Under the pieces are notes generated by a model that worked only from the letters and a program-made list of their open reading frames with translations, was not told where the DNA came from and made no database searches. This document shows, one piece after another, positions 1 to 5,879 of a DNA stretch of 15,037 nucleotides. The stretch is from an uncultured Lachnospiraceae bacterium (lineage in GTDB: Bacteria > Bacillota > Clostridia > Lachnospirales > Lachnospiraceae): NCBI GenBank assembly GCA_910586405.1, contig CAJUII010000077.1, forward strand, positions 1 to 15,037. Direction: 5' to 3'. The translations under genes were made by a program, and so were the position numbers. Positions within the stretch are counted from its first letter, which is position 1; every line of letters begins with the position of its first letter.

Positions 1-851
1 TCAGGCCTCATACGCAATGACGCCTTGATCAAGTCTCGTATTGTAATCTCGTTTGCCTCTTTGGAATTTGCCTTCTTAGTTTCCATCCGCACAAGGTTTG
101 GTATATTTTTGATCTGTAACTCCGCAGAATCCTCGATCGTGATAACACGCTCCCACGGCTGAATATAATTGGACAATGCGTTCAAAAAAGTAGTCTTACC
201 GCTGCCTGTACCGCCACAGACAAACACATTATGTCTTGACCGGACTACCTTCGCCAAAAACTCAGACGCCTCTGGCGTGATGGATTGCAGCGCAAGCAAC
301 CGCTCAATCGTCATAGGATTTTTGGAAAAACGCCGAATAGTGACTGTCGCACCGCTGAGCGCGACTGGCGGAAACACCACATGTACACGCGAGCCATCAT
401 CGAGACGTGCATCCACGATCGGATTGCTAGAATCGATCGTTCTGTCCATTGCACTCACAAATTTCTGTACAATACGAATCAATTCTTCATTGTTCTGAAA
501 ATGCTCCTCCATGCGCATCAGCTTACCTGATTTTTCTATAAATATGGTGTCGAATCCATTGATCATAACCTCTGTAATATCTGGATCGGTTATAATTTTT
601 CCCAGTATGCCAAGCCCTTCTACGGATTCATTGATCGTGTACTTGAGCATCGCTTTTTCCTTGAAGGACAAGCTCTGATAATAATGGTAGATCACTGGAG
701 AATTGCTGGCTGCCCACTGTTCACGCTCTAACAGCTTAGTGTTAATCAGCTCGTCGAACTCTTCCTCGCTATAATTTCTGATTCTGCCCGCCTCCTGCAC
801 TGCCTGTTTCAGCACTGCGACTTCCTGCATAAATAACTTGTTATCTCCCAT
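1..851 (-). CDS. tadA: Tad/Flp pilus secretion ATPase TadA (CpaF family), partial at left edge
   Basis: This is the hexameric type II/IV secretion-type ATPase that powers assembly of Tad (Flp) pili at the inner face of the membrane. I translated 283 residues from the minus strand; the 3' end lies outside the window. Visible features are an N-terminal helical region, the family phrase ITDPDITEVMING near residues 86-98, a basic RRF stretch, a textbook Walker A (GGTGSGKTT, Lys about residue 219), and the acidic box ITIEDSAEL near 237-245. The reading stops within RMRP, where CpaF proteins normally continue with Asp and then Walker B; the two leftover bases fit that Asp. The start ATG is preceded by AGAGGT. 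It lies 20 bp downstream of tadZ, so the two are probably co-transcribed, with other tad genes expected beyond the edge. The family is clear; the function in this strain is inferred. Confidence 0.93.
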   Translation of the reverse strand, partial: MGDNKLFMQEVAVLKQAVQEAGRIRNYSEEEFDELINTKLLEREQWAASNSPVIYHYYQSLSFKEKAMLKYTINESVEGLGILGKIITDPDITEVMINGFDTIFIEKSGKLMRMEEHFQNNEELIRIVQKFVSAMDRTIDSSNPIVDARLDDGSRVHVVFPPVALSGATVTIRRFSKNPMTIERLLALQSITPEASEFLAKVVRSRHNVFVCGGTGSGKTTFLNALSNYIQPWERVITIEDSAELQIKNIPNLVRMETKKANSKEANEITIRDLIKASLRMRP

Positions 852-871
852 ATTTTTACCTCTGTCTGCAA

Positions 872-1921
872 CTATTCTAAGATTAACAGATAGCTCATTT
901 CCATATTATTTTCCTGCTCTATGCAACCCAACAAGTCATTGTGTGTGAGCGTGCCATATCCGCGTACCTCGCCGGCAACCGGGACATTTTCAAGCTCATA
1001 TCCCCGCGTACCCTGCATGACAAAATTTTTCACCACACACAGTTTTTCTCTTAATTCATTCACTAAAATTTGTCTGTCAAACAGAGACAGCTTCGCATCT
1101 GCCAATTCGCCACTCCGCTGGACCACGACAATTCTGTCTGCACTGTATAACACAGCCTTATTCACGCCATCCAGCGTGCTGCCAGTATCAATGACTATAT
1201 AATCACATACATCACACATTTTAATCTTTTTGATTATTTTTTCGATTTCCTCATCCTTCACATCATCGTAATCAACCAGACGACTGAAACATTCAATATA
1301 GTAAAATCCCCCCGCACTCTGTTTGAGTATTCCTTTTAATTTCAACTCAAAACTGCTGTTTGTATTGAGGGCTTCCACCAGACAGGTAATCCCCTCCTCC
1401 TTTATGTCGCAGCAGACGGATGAACTATTGCATTGTTCCATCGAGAGAAATAACACGCTCTTTCCCATCTTGTGTAGTTTTCCTGCAATGGCCAAGGATA
1501 AGGTTGTCTTGCCGCTGCCGCCAATCGGTGAATGTACAGCGATCACACCCGTGCTGGCAGCCTTAAAATAATCCATCTCTGAATCTTTTACATGTTCTGC
1601 ATAATTTTTTATAATTTGTTTATATATATTACTGATGCGCTGGTATTTCTGTATGATTGGAATATTTTGATATAAGTTTCGGTTTACTGATTCTTCTGTA
1701 CATAGACACACAGGCATCATCTTATCCGAAAAAATTAACTGCTGTGCTGAAATGTCTGGATTGAATACTACAATCTGAAAATCCTCAAACTCCATTGTCT
1801 GCTGAAACGACTCTATTCTAGTAAAAACTGCTACAGATAACTCATTATACTGTTGAAGAACACCTGATAATCGTTCCAGATAATTGATGTCATTATCGAT
1901 AATCGCAATTTTAATATTCAT
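872..1921 (-). CDS. tadZ: Pilus assembly protein TadZ/CpaE-like, receiver-like domain plus MinD-type ATPase
   Basis: The protein has 349 residues. TadZ/CpaE proteins position the Tad secretion machine, often at a pole. Residues 1-105 resemble a receiver-like (atypical response regulator) domain, beginning MNIKIAIIDND. A MinD/ParA-type P-loop ATPase follows, with Walker A at about residues 131-140 (SPIGGSGKTT) and Walker B IVIDTGS at about 242-248. The extra lysine that opens the deviant Walker A of MinD/ParA (KGGxGKT) is Ile here, so ATP-driven dimer switching may differ. I chose the ATG at 1921 because GGAGG lies 5 bp before it. An in-frame ATG at 1957 has no ribosome site. It is the first gene of the operon, with tadA 20 bp downstream. 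A ParA-like plasmid partition protein is the alternative, but the fused N-terminal domain and the tadA neighbour argue for TadZ. Confidence 0.9.
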   Translation of the reverse strand: MNIKIAIIDNDINYLERLSGVLQQYNELSVAVFTRIESFQQTMEFEDFQIVVFNPDISAQQLIFSDKMMPVCLCTEESVNRNLYQNIPIIQKYQRISNIYKQIIKNYAEHVKDSEMDYFKAASTGVIAVHSPIGGSGKTTLSLAIAGKLHKMGKSVLFLSMEQCNSSSVCCDIKEEGITCLVEALNTNSSFELKLKGILKQSAGGFYYIECFSRLVDYDDVKDEEIEKIIKKIKMCDVCDYIVIDTGSTLDGVNKAVLYSADRIVVVQRSGELADAKLSLFDRQILVNELREKLCVVKNFVMQGTRGYELENVPVAGEVRGYGTLTHNDLLGCIEQENNMEMSYLLILE

Positions 1922-1992
1922 CTTATCCTCCGCTCCCGACAGCCTATTCACTGACATTTTTTTACAATTTTTTCATAAAAGTTTATTTGTTA

Positions 1993-2021
1993 ATTATATC
2001 TATAAATTTTCTATATGTCAA
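1993..2021 (-). promoter_or_regulatory. Consensus sigma-A promoter of the tad operon
   Basis: On the minus strand, TTGACA (2021-2016) is followed by exactly 17 bp and TATAAT (1998-1993). Both hexamers are perfect consensus matches. Transcription should begin near 1986, giving a leader of about 65 nt before tadZ. A promoter this strong usually needs a repressor, and the repeat boxes directly upstream of the -35 are good candidates for its binding site. Confidence 0.85.
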
Positions 2022-2060
2022 CTCTATAGAGTATATTAACATATTCTATTGAGTATATTT
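2021..2060. promoter_or_regulatory. Paired 16-bp operator-like boxes between tadZ and the HTH gene
   Basis: Two boxes, TCTATAGAGTATATTA at 2023-2038 and TCTATTGAGTATATTT at 2045-2060, match at 14 of 16 positions and start 22 bp apart, about two helical turns. The first also forms the 12-bp palindrome ACTCTATAGAGT (2021-2032), which abuts the -35 of the tad promoter. The second covers the expected -35 zone of the HTH gene. This arrangement suits a dimeric Xre/SinR-type repressor controlling both directions. The repeats are seen; the binding protein is inferred. Confidence 0.6.
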
Positions 2061-2078
2061 AATCAAACTATATGTTGT

Positions 2079-2084
2079 TATACT
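2079..2084 (+). promoter_or_regulatory. Candidate -10 box of the HTH regulator gene
   Basis: TATACT lies 29 bp before the start codon, inside a small inverted repeat (TATATG 2069-2074, CATATA 2088-2093). No good -35 is visible at the right distance; that position falls on the edge of the second operator-like box. This is a weak promoter by sequence, typical of autoregulated genes. Confidence 0.4.
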
Positions 2085-2113
2085 AACCATATAAGAACGG
2101 TTGGAGTAAAAAT

Positions 2114-2440
2114 ATGAGTGTAGACAAAGAGTATAACTTAATGGTAGGGCTTAGAATCCGCGAAGTTCGGGAATCTATGCATCTTACCCGCGAACGTTTC
2201 AGTGAGAAATGTGATATTTCTACCAGTTTTCTAGCAGATATTGAGAGGGGTAACAAAAGCCTTTCGGCTAAGACAATCTATAAGATTTGTGATGCCTGCA
2301 ATATTTCCGCAGACTATATTGTCTTTGGACATAAATCAGGCTTTGACAGAGATCTTGTGATGGAAATACTGAATTCCTATTCCGATGATCAACTGGAACA
2401 TATTTCCAATATATTGTATGAGATTAACCAGATTCGCTAA
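2114..2440 (+). CDS. Small Xre/SinR-like helix-turn-helix regulator
   Basis: This is a 108-residue DNA-binding protein. The five-helix Xre/Cro domain spans about residues 9-71, with the helix-turn-helix at about 24-46 (LTRERFSEKCDISTSFLADIERG) showing the usual ERG ending followed by KSLSAKTIYKICDACNI. Residues 78-107 form a short amphipathic helical tail (MEILNSYSDDQLEHISNIL), the kind used for dimerisation in SinR-like proteins. GGAG 7 bp before the ATG sets the start. It is transcribed away from the tad operon across a shared 190-bp region holding paired boxes, so it probably controls itself and pilus genes. It could instead be a general Clostridial Xre regulator with other targets. The family assignment is firm; the target is inferred. 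Confidence 0.88.
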   Translation: MSVDKEYNLMVGLRIREVRESMHLTRERFSEKCDISTSFLADIERGNKSLSAKTIYKICDACNISADYIVFGHKSGFDRDLVMEILNSYSDDQLEHISNILYEINQIR

Positions 2441-2464
2441 AAGAAAAGACACCTTAAAGGTGCC
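2438..2464 (-). terminator. Rho-independent terminator of the small membrane protein gene
   Basis: Read on the minus strand, GGCACCT-TTA-AGGTGTC forms a 7-bp stem (one G-U pair) at 2464-2448 and is followed by TTTTCTTTT. It lies 5 bp past the stop codon at 2470. Its T-run overlaps the stop codon of the HTH gene on the other strand. On the plus strand the hairpin has no T-run, so it mainly serves the minus gene. Confidence 0.75.
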
Positions 2465-2469
2465 TTCTG

Positions 2470-2904
2470 TCATCTGCCAAATACAGACCCGATCGAATCC
2501 TCCATCCGCTGTAAGGATTCTACAGCGTCGTTTAAATTTGTCAGTGCCTCGGAGAGCTCTGTCGTATCAAGCCCCTCGATCGCGCTGTTAAGTGCGTCGA
2601 TATCCACTTCTTCTAGTGTCTCCACTGCCTGCTCCATGGTCTCCACCACATGATCCAAATCGACATTTTCTAAGGTTGTCCGAATCTGCCAAAGTGTCTC
2701 ATTGACATTTTCGATATCCACCTCTGCCACTTGTTCCAGAATTGGCTGTGCATTTTCCAAAACTCCCTGCATTCGCATGAACAGATACCCGCCACCACAA
2801 ATCAGCAATAGCGTCAAGATTGAAGTGATGATACACACACCTCTGGTAAAGGCGAGATCTCTGCGCAATTTTTTCATTTGCTGATCAAAATTTTGCTCAC
2901 TCAT
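2470..2904 (-). CDS. Single-span membrane protein with repeated helical extracytoplasmic tail
   Basis: I do not recognise this 144-residue protein. Residues 1-21 are polar and basic (KKLRR). Residues 22-43 form one transmembrane segment with a GGG turn. The rest is acidic and probably helical. The tail is built from units about 19 residues apart, each opening with VD plus a hydrophobic residue: VDIENVNETL (62), VDLDHVVETM (81), VDIDALNSAI (100), with a related LDTTELSEAL at 112. The basic N-terminus predicts a cytoplasmic start and an outside tail, so it may be an adaptor or coiled-coil membrane protein. GGGAGG before the ATG at 2904 sets the start. It has its own promoter and terminator, so it is monocistronic. 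The nearby CheX/CheY gene is divergent, but no functional link can be shown. Confidence 0.8.
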   Translation of the reverse strand: MSEQNFDQQMKKLRRDLAFTRGVCIITSILTLLLICGGGYLFMRMQGVLENAQPILEQVAEVDIENVNETLWQIRTTLENVDLDHVVETMEQAVETLEEVDIDALNSAIEGLDTTELSEALTNLNDAVESLQRMEDSIGSVFGR

Positions 2905-2933
2905 TCCATTTCCTCCCTTATTAGATTTTGTTT

Positions 2934-2963
2934 ATCATACCATATTTATAGTAAAAAGTCCAA
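2934..2963 (-). promoter_or_regulatory. Promoter of the small membrane protein gene, extended -10
   Basis: On the minus strand, TTGGAC (2963-2958), an 18-bp spacer and TATGAT (2939-2934), with TG one base upstream of the -10 (TGGTATGAT). The extended -10 makes the call plausible. The start codon is at 2904. Confidence 0.6.
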
Positions 2964-3009
2964 AAAATTGTTAATTTTCCCAAAAAATCTAATTTTTTCA
3001 AAATAATAG

Positions 3010-3038
3010 TTGTTAATTTTTCAATAATTTTATAAAAT
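3010..3038 (+). promoter_or_regulatory. Possible promoter of the CheX/CheY-type gene
   Basis: TTGTTA (3010-3015), 17 bp and TAAAAT (3033-3038), 46 bp before the start codon. The surrounding 2940-3060 stretch is extremely AT-rich, so such matches are expected by chance. A motility-type sigma-28 promoter was looked for and not seen. Confidence 0.35.
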
Positions 3039-3084
3039 ATAAATATCAGTTTAGTCAAATACAAGACAGAGAGGTGCGATTGAT

Positions 3085-4383
3085 ATGTTTATTCAATTAT
3101 TTAGTAATTATTTGGTCGGACAGTCCGTGATCACTATCGAGCAAAGAGATACATTCCAGGAAGAACTACAGAAAACGCGTGTGAAGCTGGGAACGATTGC
3201 CATCGCTGAAGGTCTTCTGACAAAGGAGCAGGCTGAGGAAATTAATCACCAGCAGACATTGCAAGACCGCCGCTTTGGTGATATCGCAGTCGAGCTGGAA
3301 TATCTCACGCAGACGCAGGTATCAGAACTGCTTGGCAAGCAGGGAGAGATATCCATGAAATTTTTCCAGCTGCTGATCGATACCCTCGGTTTGTCCATGG
3401 AGAACATCACAGAACATCTTCGTGGTTTCCAGAAAGCACATGGCTTCACAGACGCGGAACTCGAGGCTGTCAAAGAGGATGATTTCGAAACGATCATTCC
3501 ACTGTTCGCCACTGTGAGGGATACTACCATCACAGACCTTGCTGGACTTGTCATGCGTAATCTCACGAGATTTGTCACGAACAATTTCTATTTTGGCAGA
3601 ATGAAAAAAGCAACCGAATATTCATATAGTATGCTCGCAGGACAGAAATCCATTGGTGAAGCCGATATTTTCCTTGGCTTTAGTGCCACAAATGAACTGG
3701 ACGGCATTATTAAGCTTGCCAAGAATTATGCTAAATCTGTCTCTGTCTCAAGCAGTGATGAGGTCTATGACGCGGTATGTGAATTTGCGAATTTGAACAA
3801 TGGACTTTTTGACTCTGTGCTCAGCGACGACGACGTATTTATCGAGATGGTTCCCCCAGAAGTCTATCTGAATCAGCAATTGTCCGGCAATGCTTACTAT
3901 ATGCCAGTCTATATTGACGATTCAGAGTTTGATTTGATCATCTCAACCGATGCTGCCTTTGTTCCCGGAGAGAAGCCTCATACCCTGACGCTGAAAAAGA
4001 CAGAACTCAACACCAACGTTACCAGCTCACTCCCCACTGTTCTAGTCGTTGATGATTCAGCCCTGATTCGAAAGATGCTCATTAAACTGCTGAATGAAAA
4101 TGGCTATCAGGTCATAGGCGAAGCAACAAATGGCGAGGAGGGTGTCGAGCTGTATAAGGAATTACGGCCCGATATCGTAACACTGGATATCACCATGCCT
4201 GTAATGGATGGTGTTACTGCACTCAAAAAGATCAAAGAACACAATCCTGAGGCAATGGTCGCTATGATTTCTGCCGCAGGACAGAAAGACAAGCTCATGG
4301 ATGCACTGCGGGAAGGCGCAGAACTGTTCTTTACAAAACCTTTCAACGCACAGGAAGTTATCTCAAGTTTGAGAAGTTCTTAA
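3085..4383 (+). CDS. Multidomain signalling protein: MshEN-like tandem motif, CheX-type phosphatase domain, CheY receiver
   Basis: The protein has 432 residues in three parts. Residues about 15-90 hold two copies of a 24-residue pattern seen in GspE/MshE N-domains (34-57 starting KLGT, 63-86 starting RFGD), separated by five residues. Residues about 150-300 resemble CheX: a β/α layout, the phosphatase signature ExxN (E233, N236 in EFANLNNG), and MVPPEVYL where CheX has a PP motif. Residues 317-432 are a complete receiver: acidic pair D323/D324, phospho-acceptor D368 in TLDITMPVMDG, S396 and K418 in FTKPF. The protein could receive a phosphate at D368 and remove phosphate from itself or another CheY. 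No kinase or chemotaxis gene is nearby. GAGAGGTG before the ATG supports the start. The domain calls for CheX and receiver are firm; the N-terminal role is inferred. Confidence 0.88.
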   Translation: MFIQLFSNYLVGQSVITIEQRDTFQEELQKTRVKLGTIAIAEGLLTKEQAEEINHQQTLQDRRFGDIAVELEYLTQTQVSELLGKQGEISMKFFQLLIDTLGLSMENITEHLRGFQKAHGFTDAELEAVKEDDFETIIPLFATVRDTTITDLAGLVMRNLTRFVTNNFYFGRMKKATEYSYSMLAGQKSIGEADIFLGFSATNELDGIIKLAKNYAKSVSVSSSDEVYDAVCEFANLNNGLFDSVLSDDDVFIEMVPPEVYLNQQLSGNAYYMPVYIDDSEFDLIISTDAAFVPGEKPHTLTLKKTELNTNVTSSLPTVLVVDDSALIRKMLIKLLNENGYQVIGEATNGEEGVELYKELRPDIVTLDITMPVMDGVTALKKIKEHNPEAMVAMISAAGQKDKLMDALREGAELFFTKPFNAQEVISSLRSS

Positions 4384-4437
4384 ACGCTTCATAGATCATA
4401 TTTGTAAAAAGTTTATATGAAAGTATATATGAAAACA

Positions 4438-4469
4438 CACAGGGACAATCGTAAACGATTGTCCCTGTG
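4438..4469. terminator. Perfect 14-bp hairpin between convergent genes
   Basis: CACAGGGACAATCG, loop TAAA, CGATTGTCCCTGTG. The arms are fully complementary. It lies 54 bp after the CheX/CheY stop codon and 63 bp after the amidase stop codon, so it may stop transcription from both sides. The minus-strand side is followed by TGTGTTTTC, a weak T-run; the plus-strand side by CTGTAAAAG, with none. It may act as a bidirectional terminator or mRNA 3' stabiliser, or be a copy of a dispersed hairpin. The rest of 4384-4532 shows nothing else. Confidence 0.6.
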
Positions 4470-4532
4470 CTGTAAAAGTGTGTAATATATTGAGAATTTT
4501 AACTGGCTGGCATATGAATATGTATTGATTTG

Positions 4533-5684
4533 TTAAAGTGTATACTGTGCTACGTCGTCAAGTAATTTCTGCCATGCGTCCTCGTGTTCTACATAATAAA
4601 TCGGACATTTCTTGCCACCACAGTCATAGTGGCGCAGGATATCATTGGGATTGAGATCATACTTGTCTGTCAGCCATGCAAGCATTTCGATCAGCGAATC
4701 ATACGTCTCCTGTGTAAAGGAGCCATCCTCCGCAATATAACAGCATTCAATTGAAATTGAATCTACATTCCGCTCGATCACTGCGTAGGCTTCCTCCTCC
4801 AAAGGAATACACTGAATGATCTCCCCCTCATAGCCAATAATGAAATGTGCACTCGCCGCGCGTTCGTGCGTCTGCCCTAGACTTTCAAAGTAACTCCTGT
4901 TCTGTGCTGCCGACGTTCCCGGATTCGCTGTGTAGTGAACAAATATATTATCTACCCTGGCAAGTTTGGTCCCAGGACGATTATACTCACTAATCGTAAG
5001 AAAATCTTTTATGATGTTTGGCTTTTTCTCTGTCTTGTCAACAATAGGTGTCTCCTCCATAAAAGATTTTATCATTACCTCCTCCTCCAATACTGGATGC
5101 TTTCGCGTATTTTGGTAAAAGGCTTTTCCCATACAGAAGATCGCTGTGGACATAATGATAATCCACAAAATAGCAAAACACTGACTAATGCGAGCGCGGC
5201 GTCCTGTTTTCCTGGGCATGGCAGAGCATGTCCTGCGTCTGTCTGCTTCAATAGATCTGGGCGCCATCTCTCTTACAACTGGCATGTCAACCCTGACTGC
5301 CCGAACACTTCCGGCACTCGTCCGGCGCGTGCGCTGACCAGTCATTCGTCCAGCATTTGCCCTGGCGCCGCGAACCATCATGGTGTCTCTGACACTCGTA
5401 TTCCTGGGGACATTTCCCCTTGTTGGATTTGATCTTGCGCCTCTTGTTCCACTTGCCATCGACGCATTAGATCTTGTAATCTTAGCTCCCGATACAGTTG
5501 GATTGCCAAATGTTTCTATCGTCTGTTTAGGTCTTGAAACCACTGCCTCCATATTTTGTTTTGTCCTATGCTGCATCGTATGTTTTCTTGGTCTTGATGT
5601 TCTGTACGGTGCAGTTCTATTTCCAGGCTGGCTCACTACCTGCCACAACTCCAACTCCTGACTCTGTCGTGCCTGATCCCCCAT
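4533..5684 (-). CDS. Membrane-anchored N-acetylmuramoyl-L-alanine amidase (Amidase_2) with long basic cytoplasmic tail
   Basis: This 383-residue enzyme should cut the bond between muramic acid and L-alanine in peptidoglycan. Residues about 1-165 are low-complexity and rich in Arg, Ser, Thr and Gly (for example TRGARS, RGARANAGR) and probably disordered inside the cell. One membrane span lies at about 166-187. Residues about 233-383 form a T7-lysozyme/PGRP-type Amidase_2 domain with zinc ligands H250 (HYTANPG), H352 (RHYDCGG) and C360 (KKCP), plus SAHFIIGYEG as the family's substrate-side motif. The start is ATG 5684, with GGGAGAGG 4 bp upstream; a longer GTG reading from 5699 would put that ribosome site inside the gene. 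The enzyme is probably anchored with its catalytic domain outside. It may act in wall remodelling, sporulation or germination. The catalytic family is firm; the role of the tail is unknown. Confidence 0.9.
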   Translation of the reverse strand: MGDQARQSQELELWQVVSQPGNRTAPYRTSRPRKHTMQHRTKQNMEAVVSRPKQTIETFGNPTVSGAKITRSNASMASGTRGARSNPTRGNVPRNTSVRDTMMVRGARANAGRMTGQRTRRTSAGSVRAVRVDMPVVREMAPRSIEADRRRTCSAMPRKTGRRARISQCFAILWIIIMSTAIFCMGKAFYQNTRKHPVLEEEVMIKSFMEETPIVDKTEKKPNIIKDFLTISEYNRPGTKLARVDNIFVHYTANPGTSAAQNRSYFESLGQTHERAASAHFIIGYEGEIIQCIPLEEEAYAVIERNVDSISIECCYIAEDGSFTQETYDSLIEMLAWLTDKYDLNPNDILRHYDCGGKKCPIYYVEHEDAWQKLLDDVAQYTL

Positions 5685-5727
5685 AGTACCTCTCCCCACA
5701 ATAAAACTATTTCATATGTAGCTTTCT

Positions 5728-5821
5728 ATTATATTAGACGTTTTTATAAGCCAAAAGGTTTCATTTGAATGAAAAAAATTTAAATTTTTCTTTGGTTTCT
5801 AACTGTGAAAATAGTATACCA
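5728..5821 (-). promoter_or_regulatory. Upstream region of the amidase gene with two candidate -10 boxes
   Basis: On the minus strand there is an extended -10, TGGTATACT (5821-5813), and a closer TATAAT (5733-5728, 43 bp before the start codon, with TTTTGG 17 bp upstream). Neither has a good -35. Between them lie two AT-rich inverted repeats: TTTCATT-TG-AATGAAA at 5759-5774 and the perfect palindrome AAAAATTTAAATTTTT at 5774-5789. They could be regulator sites, or the end signal of bioB, which stops at 5880. Confidence 0.4.
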
Positions 5822-5879
5822 CATCAAGCTCTAAAATACATCTAAAAAACAATAATTTAGCTTTACAATTTTTGCATCA

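Noticed and set aside
1922..1957. Twelve-residue longer start for tadZ.
   Set aside because: No ribosome site precedes the ATG at 1957, whereas GGAGG is ideally placed before 1921.
2114..2440. The Xre-type gene as a sign of a prophage.
   Set aside because: No integrase, phage structural gene or attachment repeat is seen; its position next to tadZ fits a local regulator.
4935..5432. A 165-residue plus-strand open frame inside the amidase gene.
   Set aside because: It is antisense to a gene with clear catalytic motifs, has no good ribosome site, and the protein shows no recognisable pattern.
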